64,000 nt of DNA, taken from assembly GCA_964636705.1 (NCBI GenBank), contig CAZWUJ010000001.1, positions 1 to 64,000 on the forward strand, in the 5' to 3' direction. The notes below the pieces were generated by a model, which saw only the letters and a list, made by a program, of their open reading frames with translations, had not been told where the DNA came from and ran no database searches. Source of the stretch: VXRJ01 sp964636705 (GTDB taxonomy: Bacteria > Acidobacteriota > Vicinamibacteria > Vicinamibacterales > UBA8438). Below, piece after piece: positions 28,352 through 36,851 of the stretch; position 1 is the first letter of the stretch, and the number at the start of each line of letters is the position of its first letter. The translations under genes were made by a program, and so were the position numbers.

Positions 28352-30466
28352 CTAGAAGTGAACAACGAGACCGCCGACGAGTTGACGTGGCGCATCGACG
28401 ACGAGCAGTTCGTCGTATAGGGAGGCGCCGTCAGCCTGCTGCTGGAACAGGCTGCGCAACGCCAGGAGCACTTCCCAACTGCTTCCATCAAACGGCGAAA
28501 CGGGAAGCGGCTGGGTGACCCGGATATCGAACCGGGCATCGAGACCGGCGGTGACGAGATCTGCGTCGGCGCGCGCAAACCCGGTACTGACGCGGCAGTG
28601 TGCGGCAATCCGGGTCGCGGTCCGGGGGATTTCAGCCTCCACGCTGGTGGTGACATCGTGGACCCATTCGGCGCCCGTGCGGAGCAGGCCCGCCCTCGTG
28701 ATGCCGAACGCGGTGGGGACTTCCGCCGGCAACCAATCCGCGCGAACGATCCGATAGTCGACTTCTCCCGTCACGGCGTCCGGCCAGCCCTGGCGGAAGC
28801 GAACGCCCCAGCCGTCCGCCTCGACGCCGGGGGCGCTCGCCAAGTAGTAGTGGCCGCCGGGTGCGGGAAGCGTCCCATCCGGGACGTACTTTCCCGGCGT
28901 GAAAAGCGCAACCAACTGGTTGCTGACATCTTGCCGGAAGCGCCGGACGCCGATCGTGGCGTGCTCGCCGAGATCCTGCTCCAGCCCCACTTCCATGTGG
29001 CGGGTCCGCTCCGCCTGCAGGTTGTCGAACCCGGAGAGCGACGTGAAAGTCCGTTCCGGCGGCAACCAGACGCCATCGAGGGGCGGGAGGAACTGCTCCG
29101 CACCGGGCGCCGTCATCTGCTGCGACACGGCCACGCGGACGCGCGAGCCGTCAATCGGCGATAGCGTCACATCCGCGCGCGGCGAGAACAGCTTGCCGTC
29201 CTGCAGGTAGCCGTACCGCGCGAACTCCGCGCCGTAGCCGACAAGCAGCACCGGCGAGATCTCCCAGGTGTTGATCGCCTCGATGCTCCCTACCTGCCGG
29301 CTCACGGCCTCCATCGCGCTCTCGGCGGCCACCGCGGCTGCCTGCGCTCCGAGCGGAGCTTTAGCCTCCCCACCCGGAAGCGCCTGCTGGCTGTACGACA
29401 TCGCGACATGCATGTTGTGATTGTCGTGCGGCTCGACGGCGTACCAGCCGGCAATCGCCCAGGACGACGCGCTGGTTCCGGTCGTCATGTCGACAGTTCC
29501 CCGCACGGCCCAATCTCCATTGCCCGAGAGCGGACTCGTCGGCGCGACCGCGACATAGGCGATCTGTCCCGGCGCTGTGTCCACCGCCGGGAGCGTTGAA
29601 GGCCCGGAGAGCGTCGTGCGGGTCAGGAACTGCACTTGTCCGGAAACCGGCAATCCGAATGCGCCATCCCCCAGATCGGCAAGCAACGAGCCACCCGCCT
29701 CGCCGCCGCCAGCCATCGTCCGACCGGATGCGCCACCCGAACCGTCCGGCGCCTCGGCCGGCTTCGACAGGACGAGGTCCGGGCCCGCCCCGCGATCCTT
29801 CAGGACGCTGCGGCGCGCCCGGCGCAGCCACCAGGCACGAGAATTCGGATTGTGCAGGGCCGGTCCCGAGTCCGAGTCAGCCTCTGCGCGGGCGCCGGAT
29901 TGCGGGGCTTCCTCAGGCGTGGATGCGCCGTCGTCAGGACGTTCCGACGACCCCGGCTGCGCCTCTGCCATTGGCGCAAGCATGCCGAACGCCAGCCCGC
30001 CACCGGCGAGTTGCACGTCCGGCGCCACGGTTGCCGCCGCTCCCGTCGGCATTGCCGAGACATCTGCCGCCGCGAGCCGCTCTACGGAGAGCGCCGCGAA
30101 CGCCGGCACGCCGCCGGCCACCCGTACCACCTGCCGCCCGCCGCCGGCGTGGGCATGGTGGGCGCGCAGGAGATAGTCGCCAGCCGGGAGCTGCTCGAAC
30201 GCGAAGCGCCCCTGGTCATCGGTAACGGCCAGCGCCGTAACGCCGGCGCCAGTCGCGGAGACCGGCACCCCCACCGCCGCCCGATGGTCCGTTGTCGTGA
30301 CCACACCGAAGACCTGTCCGGCGACCGATTCGCCGCCCGTCGTGGCCCCGGCGCGGTCCGACGCGGCTCGTGCACCGGGCTCCTGACCCGCCGCGACGAC
30401 TGGCGCGCCAACAGCTGCGACTCCCAACGCGACAACCCCGATTCTGACGAGCAGCATTCGTGCCAT
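28352..30466 (-). CDS. Outer-membrane beta-barrel with carboxypeptidase-regulatory-like domain
   Basis: Exported protein of 704 residues. A signal peptide (residues 1-26, ending VVAAGQ) is followed by a carboxypeptidase-regulatory/SdrD-like beta domain (about 50-120, VFGVVTTTDHRAAVGVPVSATG) and a Pro/Gly/Ala-rich linker. Then come alternating beta segments ending in HF, as in outer-membrane barrels. This plan resembles TonB-linked receptors of Acidobacteria, but I see no plug domain or TonB box, so a TonB-receptor label is uncertain. Four neighbouring genes on the same strand (secreted protein, this barrel, kinase, regulator) look like one unit. Confidence 0.7.
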   Translation of the reverse strand: MARMLLVRIGVVALGVAAVGAPVVAAGQEPGARAASDRAGATTGGESVAGQVFGVVTTTDHRAAVGVPVSATGAGVTALAVTDDQGRFAFEQLPAGDYLLRAHHAHAGGGRQVVRVAGGVPAFAALSVERLAAADVSAMPTGAAATVAPDVQLAGGGLAFGMLAPMAEAQPGSSERPDDGASTPEEAPQSGARAEADSDSGPALHNPNSRAWWLRRARRSVLKDRGAGPDLVLSKPAEAPDGSGGASGRTMAGGGEAGGSLLADLGDGAFGLPVSGQVQFLTRTTLSGPSTLPAVDTAPGQIAYVAVAPTSPLSGNGDWAVRGTVDMTTGTSASSWAIAGWYAVEPHDNHNMHVAMSYSQQALPGGEAKAPLGAQAAAVAAESAMEAVSRQVGSIEAINTWEISPVLLVGYGAEFARYGYLQDGKLFSPRADVTLSPIDGSRVRVAVSQQMTAPGAEQFLPPLDGVWLPPERTFTSLSGFDNLQAERTRHMEVGLEQDLGEHATIGVRRFRQDVSNQLVALFTPGKYVPDGTLPAPGGHYYLASAPGVEADGWGVRFRQGWPDAVTGEVDYRIVRADWLPAEVPTAFGITRAGLLRTGAEWVHDVTTSVEAEIPRTATRIAAHCRVSTGFARADADLVTAGLDARFDIRVTQPLPVSPFDGSSWEVLLALRSLFQQQADGASLYDELLVVDAPRQLVGGLVVHF

Positions 30467-30508
30467 CCAGTTTCGCAGCGGCCGGCCTCGGCGGACCCGC
30501 TGCGCCTC

Positions 30509-31555
30509 CTATGACTCCAGCACGGTGAACATTACGTTCTGGATCACCTCAGACGAGTTGGCATTGTCAACGATCTTGATCTCCAGCCGGAAGTCCCCCG
30601 TGGGGAAGACCGCCAGGGGGACTGCGAAGCCTCCGGTAATCTGGTGTCCGAGGGTGGCGTCCCACTCGGCGGGAAGCGTCTGCCCATTGAACTCCTGCGG
30701 CTGGGTCCGGTTGAAGTACTCCTCGCCGGCTTCGGTCTGTTGGTGGAAGCTGTACTCGACCGTGACGTCCGGCTTCCGCCCGTCGACCAGCCCGGGGTTG
30801 TAAACCAGGAAGATCGGGAACAGTTCCTCCTGCTTGGTGTACTCCCGGCTCATCTTCCGCAGAATCTGGATGTTGCCGAGCGTGTACGGGTTGGCGATCT
30901 GCTCCTCTTCCGCCAGCGGCGCCGCCAGCATCTCAACGTCGGTGGCGAGGATGATGCTGCTGGTCTGCAGGACGCTGTTCCAGAGGTCCGGCACTTCAAC
31001 GCGCTCGTGGCGGAGCATTATCGGTGTCTCCGCTACCCGATCGTCGTCGGGGTCCTCACCCAGACTCTCTCGAATCGCGACGAAGACGTCGTGGGGTCCT
31101 CCCGGCACCGCGAACGCGCGACTGAACTGCAGCGGTCCGTCGCCGCCCGAGGACACGTCGATAAACCAGCCGTCGTTGAAGGCCGAAGGGGGCATGTCGG
31201 CGTCGTTGTCGTCGGTCTGTTCGGCCGCAGGATCCGGCGGACCCAAGATGTAGGTAACCATCACCAACCGCGAGCTTTCTACTCTCGCCGAATCCATGGA
31301 CACCGTGAACGGCGTGTAGGAAAAGCCGTCTGTCCCCTTGAAGAAATCGAACGACACTTCGAACGGATCCGCTTCGGGAACAATCTCACCGTCGATTGCG
31401 GCGATGATGGCCTGGGTCAGGGTGCGGAACTCCTCGCACTCCCACTCTTCGTACCGGTCCTCGCACGACCCCTGGGCAAATGCGGGCGGAGCAACGATCA
31501 GGACGGCTGCGAGGGTCGCGGCCAGAACAATCAGGCGCCGGAACTCGATGATCAT
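30509..31555 (-). CDS. Secreted hypothetical protein
   Basis: Product of 348 residues with a signal peptide (MIIEFRRLIVLAATLAAVLI, cleavage near AFAQG) and no later membrane segment. The mature part is acidic with two Cys-bearing segments near the start (CEDRYEEWECEEF) and beta-rich repeats to the end. I do not recognise a domain. The ATG at 31555 (residue 26 of a longer frame to 31630) is the start that places the signal peptide at the N-terminus. A good promoter lies upstream (TTGACT 31640-31635, TATGAT 31616-31611, 18-bp spacer), giving a leader of about 50 nt. Confidence 0.8.
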   Translation of the reverse strand: MIIEFRRLIVLAATLAAVLIVAPPAFAQGSCEDRYEEWECEEFRTLTQAIIAAIDGEIVPEADPFEVSFDFFKGTDGFSYTPFTVSMDSARVESSRLVMVTYILGPPDPAAEQTDDNDADMPPSAFNDGWFIDVSSGGDGPLQFSRAFAVPGGPHDVFVAIRESLGEDPDDDRVAETPIMLRHERVEVPDLWNSVLQTSSIILATDVEMLAAPLAEEEQIANPYTLGNIQILRKMSREYTKQEELFPIFLVYNPGLVDGRKPDVTVEYSFHQQTEAGEEYFNRTQPQEFNGQTLPAEWDATLGHQITGGFAVPLAVFPTGDFRLEIKIVDNANSSEVIQNVMFTVLES

Positions 31556-31610
31556 AAGCAATGCGTCTCTCCCGCCCTTAGGGGCACTCCGTCGAGAATT
31601 GAACCTCGTG

Positions 31611-31640
31611 ATCATAGGCGAGCCCCCCAACCCAAGTCAA
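31611..31640 (-). promoter_or_regulatory. Sigma-70-like promoter of the secreted protein gene
   Basis: On the minus strand TTGACT (31640-31635) and TATGAT (31616-31611) are separated by 18 bp. The expected start at about 31604 leaves a leader of about 50 nt before the ATG at 31555. Confidence 0.55.
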
Positions 31641-31707
31641 ACTGGCGAATTCCCGGCAAGCCGTTGACAAACAATCAGTTACCTCTCGCCGTGCAAGCTC
31701 CTTCGCA

Positions 31708-31716
31708 TGGTATTAT
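31708..31716 (+). promoter_or_regulatory. Extended -10 promoter of gpmI
   Basis: TGGTATTAT matches the extended -10 pattern TGnTATAAT with one substitution. Transcription would start near 31723, after the GTG at 31720, so the in-frame ATG at 31780 is the likely start codon. A TTGACA at 31664 is 41 bp away and is not its -35. Confidence 0.45.
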
Positions 31717-31779
31717 CGCGTGGCGTCCGATGGCGCGCGCACCGTGCTTCGCGCCATCCGTGCTGCCGTGGCCCGCCCG

Positions 31780-33342
31780 ATGCCCGCAACCCGTCCTCCG
31801 ATAGCCCTGCTCGTCCTCGACGGCTGGGGACTCAGCCCGGAGCGCCGGCACAACGCCATCGCGCTCGGCCGGACCCCCGCGTGGACGGAACTGCTGCAAC
31901 GCTATCCGCATGGCTCGCTCGTCGCCTCGGGCGAGGCCGTAGGGCTGCCGACCGGCCAGATGGGCAACTCCGAGGTTGGCCACATGAACCTGGGAGCGGG
32001 ACGAATCGTCTACCAGGACCTGACGCGCATCGACAAGAGCATCGCAGACGGCGACTTCTTCGAGAACCGCGCACTCGCGAACGCGATGGCGCGGGGCGAC
32101 GCGGAGGAGCCGGCGTTGCACTTGATCGGGCTGGTGTCGGCAGGCGGCGTCCACAGCCACCTGCGGCACCTCGTGGCGCTCGTCGACATGGCGCGACGAC
32201 GGCGCGTCAAGCGTCTGTTCGTCCATGTGTTGACGGACGGGCGCGACTGCGCGCCCACCGCCGCCTCAGGCGACGTCGCGACGCTGGAGCGGGAACTGGG
32301 CGATGCCGGCGTCGGCAGGGTGGCGACGGTGTGCGGCCGCTACTACGGCATGGATCGCGACCGGCGTTGGGACCGTACGCAGCGCGCCTACGAGGCGATA
32401 GTGCATGGCCGCGGGAGGACCGCGACCGACGCGGCAACACTGGTTCAGTCGGCGTACTCCGAGGGCGTCACCGACGAGTTCATCGAGCCGGGAGTGGTCG
32501 TGGACGCGGACGGCGTACCCATCGGGCGCATGCGGACCGGGGACGCGGTCATCTTCTTCAACTTCCGGGCCGACCGGGCCCGGCAACTGACTCGGGCGCT
32601 GGCGCTGGACGATGACCGTTTCAGTGGGTTCGCGCGACGTGGGGCATCCACGTTCCCGGTGACGACGCTGACGGAGTACGACCCGACGTACGGTCTGCCG
32701 GTGGCATTCGACCCCCTTGCCTTCAGCCGCAATGTTGCGGAAGTGCTCGCTGCCGGCGGCCGGACGAATCTGCGGCTGGCGGAGACCGAGAAGTACGCGC
32801 ACGTCACCTACTTTTTCAACAGTGGCGTCGAGCCGCCGTACGCGGGCGAGGACCGGATCCTGGTGCCGTCGCCGAAGGTGCCCACCTACGACCTGCAACC
32901 GGAAATGAGCGCCGAAGGCATTACTGCGGAGCTTCTCGCCGACGTTGCCGCGAGGCGGCATGAAGTGATCATCTGCAACTTCGCGAACGCCGACATGGTG
33001 GGACACACCGGAAAGCTCGACGCTGCCGTGGCGGCGGTTTCGACGCTCGACCGGTGCCTCGCACGCATAGTGCGCGGGGTGACCGGTGCGGGAGGCAGCG
33101 TCCTTGTGACCGCCGACCACGGCAACGCGGAGCAGATGTGGGACGACAAAAGGAACGGCCCGCATACTGCCCACACCACCAACCCGGTGCCCGTCGTACT
33201 GGTCGATCCGGCGTTGGCCGACAAGGGGCTCTCCCTGCGCCACGGCGGGCTGAGGGACGTCGCTCCTACGCTACTTCACCTCGCAGGCCTGAGAGTTCCA
33301 GCGGAGATGACGGGCCGCGATCTCCGCTCCTGGGTGGACTGA
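31780..33342 (+). CDS. gpmI: 2,3-bisphosphoglycerate-independent phosphoglycerate mutase
   Basis: Manganese-dependent mutase interconverting 3- and 2-phosphoglycerate, 520 residues. The N-terminal metal site LVLDGWG and the phosphorylated Ser64 in GQMGNSEVGH are present, with VLTDGRDCAPTAA, NADMVGHTGKLDA and VTADHGNAEQMWD following. I chose the ATG at 31780, because the family begins here and the promoter lies after the earlier GTG at 31720. It is the glycolytic partner of the pyk gene elsewhere in the window. A 10-bp inverted repeat follows 51 nt after the stop. Confidence 0.94.
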   Translation: MPATRPPIALLVLDGWGLSPERRHNAIALGRTPAWTELLQRYPHGSLVASGEAVGLPTGQMGNSEVGHMNLGAGRIVYQDLTRIDKSIADGDFFENRALANAMARGDAEEPALHLIGLVSAGGVHSHLRHLVALVDMARRRRVKRLFVHVLTDGRDCAPTAASGDVATLERELGDAGVGRVATVCGRYYGMDRDRRWDRTQRAYEAIVHGRGRTATDAATLVQSAYSEGVTDEFIEPGVVVDADGVPIGRMRTGDAVIFFNFRADRARQLTRALALDDDRFSGFARRGASTFPVTTLTEYDPTYGLPVAFDPLAFSRNVAEVLAAGGRTNLRLAETEKYAHVTYFFNSGVEPPYAGEDRILVPSPKVPTYDLQPEMSAEGITAELLADVAARRHEVIICNFANADMVGHTGKLDAAVAAVSTLDRCLARIVRGVTGAGGSVLVTADHGNAEQMWDDKRNGPHTAHTTNPVPVVLVDPALADKGLSLRHGGLRDVAPTLLHLAGLRVPAEMTGRDLRSWVD

Positions 33343-33392
33343 CCCCGACAGTCGTCGCCTCCGACGCCAATCGCCGGCCGGCCGGGCCCAAA

Positions 33393-33425
33393 CCGGTCTG
33401 CCCTGGCGCGGCTTCGGCAGACCGG
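33393..33425 (+). terminator. Inverted repeat after gpmI
   Basis: CCGGTCTGCC (33393-33402) and GGCAGACCGG (33416-33425) form a perfect 10-bp stem with a 13-nt loop, 51 nt after the gpmI stop. The next bases (CAAGC) give no T-tract, so a factor-independent terminator is not proven. Confidence 0.5.
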
Positions 33426-33489
33426 CAAGCTGGACCACAGTATGTAGTGGTTAGATGTCCCGGCAACCTCCATATGGCGTGGTTTTGTC

Positions 33490-33518
33490 TTGACAACCGC
33501 GCCAGTCGAATCTACAAT
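33490..33518 (+). promoter_or_regulatory. Consensus-like sigma-70 promoter
   Basis: TTGACA at 33490-33495 and TACAAT at 33513-33518 are separated by exactly 17 bp. The start would be near 33525, giving a leader of about 60 nt to the ATG at 33586. This is the best promoter seen in the window. Confidence 0.75.
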
Positions 33519-33585
33519 GGCAGTGTCGCTGCCCAAACAGGAATCCCCGGTCGCACGCCTCGCGCCGACCCGGCCGGAGACATTG

Positions 33586-33900
33586 ATGAACGATCAGATC
33601 ATGACCCGCCTTGCACGCGAGTTGGCAGAGGCCATCGGCGGCGCCGTGTCGCACAATCCCCGCGTGGAGGCGTGCCGGGAGAGGGCACGCGCCGCGGGTT
33701 ACGAACTACGTGTCTCGCTGGAGGCGGAGATCGGCTTCGGTTCCCGGCACGATGACGCGGAGCAACCCGACGACGACACGGCAGGACGGGTGGCCGTCAC
33801 CGAAACGTCCGTTGCCCCGTTGGAGATCACCGCAAACGATCGCCGCTTCCTCCGCGCCCTTCGCATCGCCGCCGGAGAACCGGCTCGACGCACCGACTAG
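33586..33900 (+). CDS. Small hypothetical protein
   Basis: A 104-residue protein (MNDQIMTRLARELAEAIGGA at the start) with no recognised motif, no signal peptide and no membrane segment. Residues 1-60 look helical and 60-104 are acidic, then basic. The longer frame from 33490 begins on the -35 box of the promoter, so it cannot be the start. A GGAG site lies 6 nt before the ATG at 33586. It is flanked by gpmI and the mutase gene but shares no overlap with either. The strong promoter suggests abundant expression. Confidence 0.72.
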   Translation: MNDQIMTRLARELAEAIGGAVSHNPRVEACRERARAAGYELRVSLEAEIGFGSRHDDAEQPDDDTAGRVAVTETSVAPLEITANDRRFLRALRIAAGEPARRTD

Positions 33901-33945
33901 TCTGCGCCGCAACCACGATCGCGGCCGGGCTAAGATCCTTCGGCA

Positions 33946-35487
33946 ATGGGCTCCCGGACCCACCGACCAGCCGATCTCCCGCAAACTGCCCTGGATCGAC
34001 TCGGCTCACCCGGCGAGTTTCCGTTTACCCGCGGCATCTACCCCACCATGTACAGGGGCCGCCTCTGGACGATGCGCCAGTACGCGGGTTTCGGCACTGC
34101 CGCTGAATCGAATCGTCGCTATCGTTACCTTCTCGATCAGGGCGTCAGCGGGCTGAGTGTCGCCTTCGACCTGCCGACGCAGATCGGCTACGACTCCGAC
34201 CACGTCCTGGCCGCAGGCGAGGTGGGGCGAGTCGGGGTCGCCATCGATTCCATCGAGGACATGGCGCTGCTCTTTGACGAGATCCCACTCGACCGCGTCT
34301 CGACGTCGATGACGATCAACGCGACGGCGATCATCCTCCTCGCACTCTACGTGGCCGCGGCAAGACGGCAGGGAGTCGAACCGCGCGCGCTTTCGGGAAC
34401 CGTGCAGAACGACATCCTCAAGGAGTACGTGGCACGAGGCACCTGGATCTTCCCGCCTCGCGCCTCGCTGAGGCTCGTGACCGACGTGGTTGCGTACTGC
34501 GAGCGCGAGATGCCGCGGTGGCACCCGATATCGATCAGCGGGTATCACATCCGGGAGGCCGGCGCGACAGCGGCACAGGAACTCGCCTTCACTTTCGCGC
34601 ATGCGCTTGCCTACGTCGAAGCAGCCCGCAAACGGGGCCTGGACGTCAACTCGTTCGGCGCCCGGCTCTCTTTCTTCCTCAACGCGCACAACCACTTCCT
34701 GGAAGAGATCGCCAAGTTCCGCGTGGCGCGCCGCCTCTGGGCAACACTCATGCGCGAGCGCGTCGGCGCCACCGCTCCCAAGGCGCAGCAACTTCGCTTT
34801 CACACGCAGACCGCCGGGAGCACCCTGACCGCGCAGCAGCCGGACAACAACATCGTCCGCGTCGCGCTGCAGGCGATGGCCGCCGTCCTGGGAGGCACCC
34901 AGTCGCTCCACTGCAACGGACGCGACGAGGCTCTCGGGCTGCCGACCGAGGAGTCGGCTCGGATCGCGCTTCGGACGCAGCAGATCATCGCGGCCGAATC
35001 CGGCGTGACGCGCACGGTCGATCCCGTCGGGGGGGCCTGGACCATCGAAGCGATCTGTGACCGCCTGGAGGAAGACGCGCTCTCCATCCTCGATGCGATC
35101 GAGTGGCAGGGCGGGGTTCTCGCCGCGATCGAGTCGGGCTGGATACAACGGGAGATCCAGGAGTCGGCCTATCGGACCCAGCAAGCTGTCGACGCAGGCG
35201 ACGAGATCGTGGTGGGCGTGAACCGTTTCGCCAGCGAGAGCCGGCCCATCGAACCGAACCCGATTGATCCGCGGGTGGAACAGGATCAGTCAGCTCGAGT
35301 CGCGGCCCTGCGCGCCACACGGGACGAGCACGCGACAGGCTCGGCACTCGAGGCCGTAGCGACCGCCGCGCGCAGAGACGCCAACCTGGTTCCTCACATC
35401 ATCGCCGCAGTCGAAGCGAAGGCGACCGTCGGCGAGGTGTCAGACACGCTCCGGGGCGTCTTCGGCACACACCAGGAAACACACTGA
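33946..35487 (+). CDS. Methylmalonyl-CoA mutase family protein, large-subunit catalytic part
   Basis: B12-dependent acyl-CoA mutase of 513 residues comprising the TIM-barrel half: FTRGIYPTMYRGRLWTMRQY, AGFGTAAESN, GLSVAFDLPTQIGYDSD, GTVQNDILKEYVARGT, and ISISGYHIREAGAT, which holds the substrate His. The Tyr in PTMYRGR and the GYH motif match methylmalonyl-CoA mutase; I see no sign of the changes that mark 2-hydroxyisobutyryl-CoA mutases. The C-terminal B12-binding domain (DxHxxG) is absent, as in two-subunit mutases, and no small-subunit gene is in the window. Pathway: propionyl-CoA metabolism, by inference. Confidence 0.85.
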   Translation: MGSRTHRPADLPQTALDRLGSPGEFPFTRGIYPTMYRGRLWTMRQYAGFGTAAESNRRYRYLLDQGVSGLSVAFDLPTQIGYDSDHVLAAGEVGRVGVAIDSIEDMALLFDEIPLDRVSTSMTINATAIILLALYVAAARRQGVEPRALSGTVQNDILKEYVARGTWIFPPRASLRLVTDVVAYCEREMPRWHPISISGYHIREAGATAAQELAFTFAHALAYVEAARKRGLDVNSFGARLSFFLNAHNHFLEEIAKFRVARRLWATLMRERVGATAPKAQQLRFHTQTAGSTLTAQQPDNNIVRVALQAMAAVLGGTQSLHCNGRDEALGLPTEESARIALRTQQIIAAESGVTRTVDPVGGAWTIEAICDRLEEDALSILDAIEWQGGVLAAIESGWIQREIQESAYRTQQAVDAGDEIVVGVNRFASESRPIEPNPIDPRVEQDQSARVAALRATRDEHATGSALEAVATAARRDANLVPHIIAAVEAKATVGEVSDTLRGVFGTHQETH

Positions 35488-35514
35488 CTGCCTCCCCGTC
35501 AGGGAGAGACCCGC

Positions 35515-35527
35515 AGGGCCGAGCCCT
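35515..35527 (+). terminator. Short hairpin between convergent genes
   Basis: AGGGC, loop CGA, GCCCT forms a 5-bp stem just before the stop of the convergent ABC ATPase gene. It is small and has only TT after it on the plus strand, so a terminator is only possible. Confidence 0.25.
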
Positions 35528-35528
35528 T

Positions 35529-36257
35529 TCACGCTGGGGTCGGCGGGAACGCCGGCCAAGCCTGCGCGCCGACACCGGCGCCGGGCCCATCGGAATGGAT
35601 GGCGCCGTCCAGGATTTGAATGACGCGGTGCGCATGGTTGGCGACCTCCGCCTCGTGGGTGATCAGCACAATCGTGTTCCCGGCGCGATGCAACCCCTCG
35701 AAGATCGCCATGATCTCGACCCCGGTCTTCGAGTCGAGATTCCCCGTCGGCTCGTCCGCCAGCAGGATGGACGGTTCATTCACCAGCGCGCGGGCAATCG
35801 CGACGCGCTGCCGCTGGCCACCCGAGAGTTCGTTCGGTCGGTGGTTCATGCGTCCCTCGAGCTCCACCATCTCGAGCGCGGCGACTGCCCGCTTGTACCG
35901 CCGTGCCGCCGGTACTCCCGCGTAAATCAACGGAAGTTCGACATTGTGCAGCGCAGTCGCCCGCGGCATCAGGTTGAAGGTCTGGAAGACGAAGCCGATC
36001 TCCTGGTTCCGGATCCGTGCAAGTTCGTCGTCGTTCATGCGGCCGACGTCCTTGCCGTTCAGGGCGTAGTGGCCGTCTGTCGGCGTATCGAGACAACCGA
36101 TCAGGTTCATCAGCGTCGACTTGCCGGATCCGGACGGTCCCATGATGGCGACGAACTCCCCGCGCTCGATGTCGAGCGATACTCCACTCAGCGCGTGGAC
36201 CGTTTCGGTCCCCATGGGGTAGCTCTTCCAGAGATCGCGCGTATGTATCAGCGGCAT
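35529..36257 (-). CDS. ABC transporter ATP-binding protein, LolD/MacB-like
   Basis: ATPase of 242 residues with Walker A GPSGSGKS at 40-47, the Q-loop region FVFQTFNLMPR, a canonical signature NELSGGQRQRVAIARAL, ILLADEPTGNLDS and the switch His in LITHEAE. The sequence type is that of lipoprotein-releasing or macrolide-export ATPases. No partner permease is adjacent: the next gene upstream on this strand is a small membrane protein. The C-terminal 20 residues are Gly/Pro/Ala-rich. It ends 42 nt from the stop of the convergent mutase gene. Confidence 0.9.
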   Translation of the reverse strand: MPLIHTRDLWKSYPMGTETVHALSGVSLDIERGEFVAIMGPSGSGKSTLMNLIGCLDTPTDGHYALNGKDVGRMNDDELARIRNQEIGFVFQTFNLMPRATALHNVELPLIYAGVPAARRYKRAVAALEMVELEGRMNHRPNELSGGQRQRVAIARALVNEPSILLADEPTGNLDSKTGVEIMAIFEGLHRAGNTIVLITHEAEVANHAHRVIQILDGAIHSDGPGAGVGAQAWPAFPPTPA

Positions 36258-36299
36258 GTGTCCCTAAGGCAATGGACGCAAACGGACGGCAGGGGTTCC

Positions 36300-36842
36300 C
36301 TACGCGCCCGGCGTGATCGGCGGCGGCGGCACCACCGGCCCGCCGAATGACGAGTCTGCGCCCTGCCCCGGCGCCGTCGCGGCGGGCGGTGTGTTGCGAT
36401 TGGCGAACAGCGCCCCGAGCAACCCGCCGACGGTTGAGAAGACGACACCTATGAAGAGCCACAGACCCAGATTGATGGTGGCCATCAGGATGAAGCTGCC
36501 TGACACTGCCTCGTAGAACTGAATCACCTCCGGCGGAACGCCCCCTTCGGACATCAGTTCGGCCAGCGCCTCCGCCTCCGGCCCCATCATGAGGTTGATC
36601 GGGGTCGACACCGCCGTGTAGAAGAACGCCCCGGCCAGACCGGCCAGCGCGCCCCCGATAGCGCCGTCGGACAGGCGCATCGCCACGGTCCGGCCCTGTT
36701 GCATGAGCCAGACGGTAATCGCGCCGCCGCCCACGACCCAGAGGCAGCAGCAGATGTTTGCGGCGCCGACGATCGGCAGCGCCGACAGGATTCCATTGAA
36801 CGCGCCGCCGATCAACACCGCCTGGGTTCGACCGTACGCCAT
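36300..36842 (-). CDS. Integral membrane protein of unknown function
   Basis: A 180-residue protein with about four hydrophobic segments (around 8-26, 28-46, 57-80 and 115-145), a Cys-rich stretch NICCCLWVVGG in the second and a Pro/Gly-rich cytoplasmic or periplasmic tail (145-180). I do not recognise a named family; similar four-segment proteins occur in Acidobacteria. It lies between the LolD-like ATPase and the inositol-phosphate synthase on the same strand with short gaps (42 and 9 nt), so co-transcription is likely. Its role is unknown. Confidence 0.7.
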   Translation of the reverse strand: MAYGRTQAVLIGGAFNGILSALPIVGAANICCCLWVVGGGAITVWLMQQGRTVAMRLSDGAIGGALAGLAGAFFYTAVSTPINLMMGPEAEALAELMSEGGVPPEVIQFYEAVSGSFILMATINLGLWLFIGVVFSTVGGLLGALFANRNTPPAATAPGQGADSSFGGPVVPPPPITPGA

Positions 36843-36851
36843 GGCTTGTCG

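Noticed and set aside
31664..31669. TTGACA as a -35 box for gpmI
   Set aside because: It is 41 bp from the TATTAT -10, too far for a single promoter.
33946..35487. 2-hydroxyisobutyryl-CoA mutase
   Set aside because: The Tyr of the TMYRGR segment and the GYH motif fit methylmalonyl-CoA mutase, and the changes I associate with hydroxyisobutyryl enzymes were not seen.
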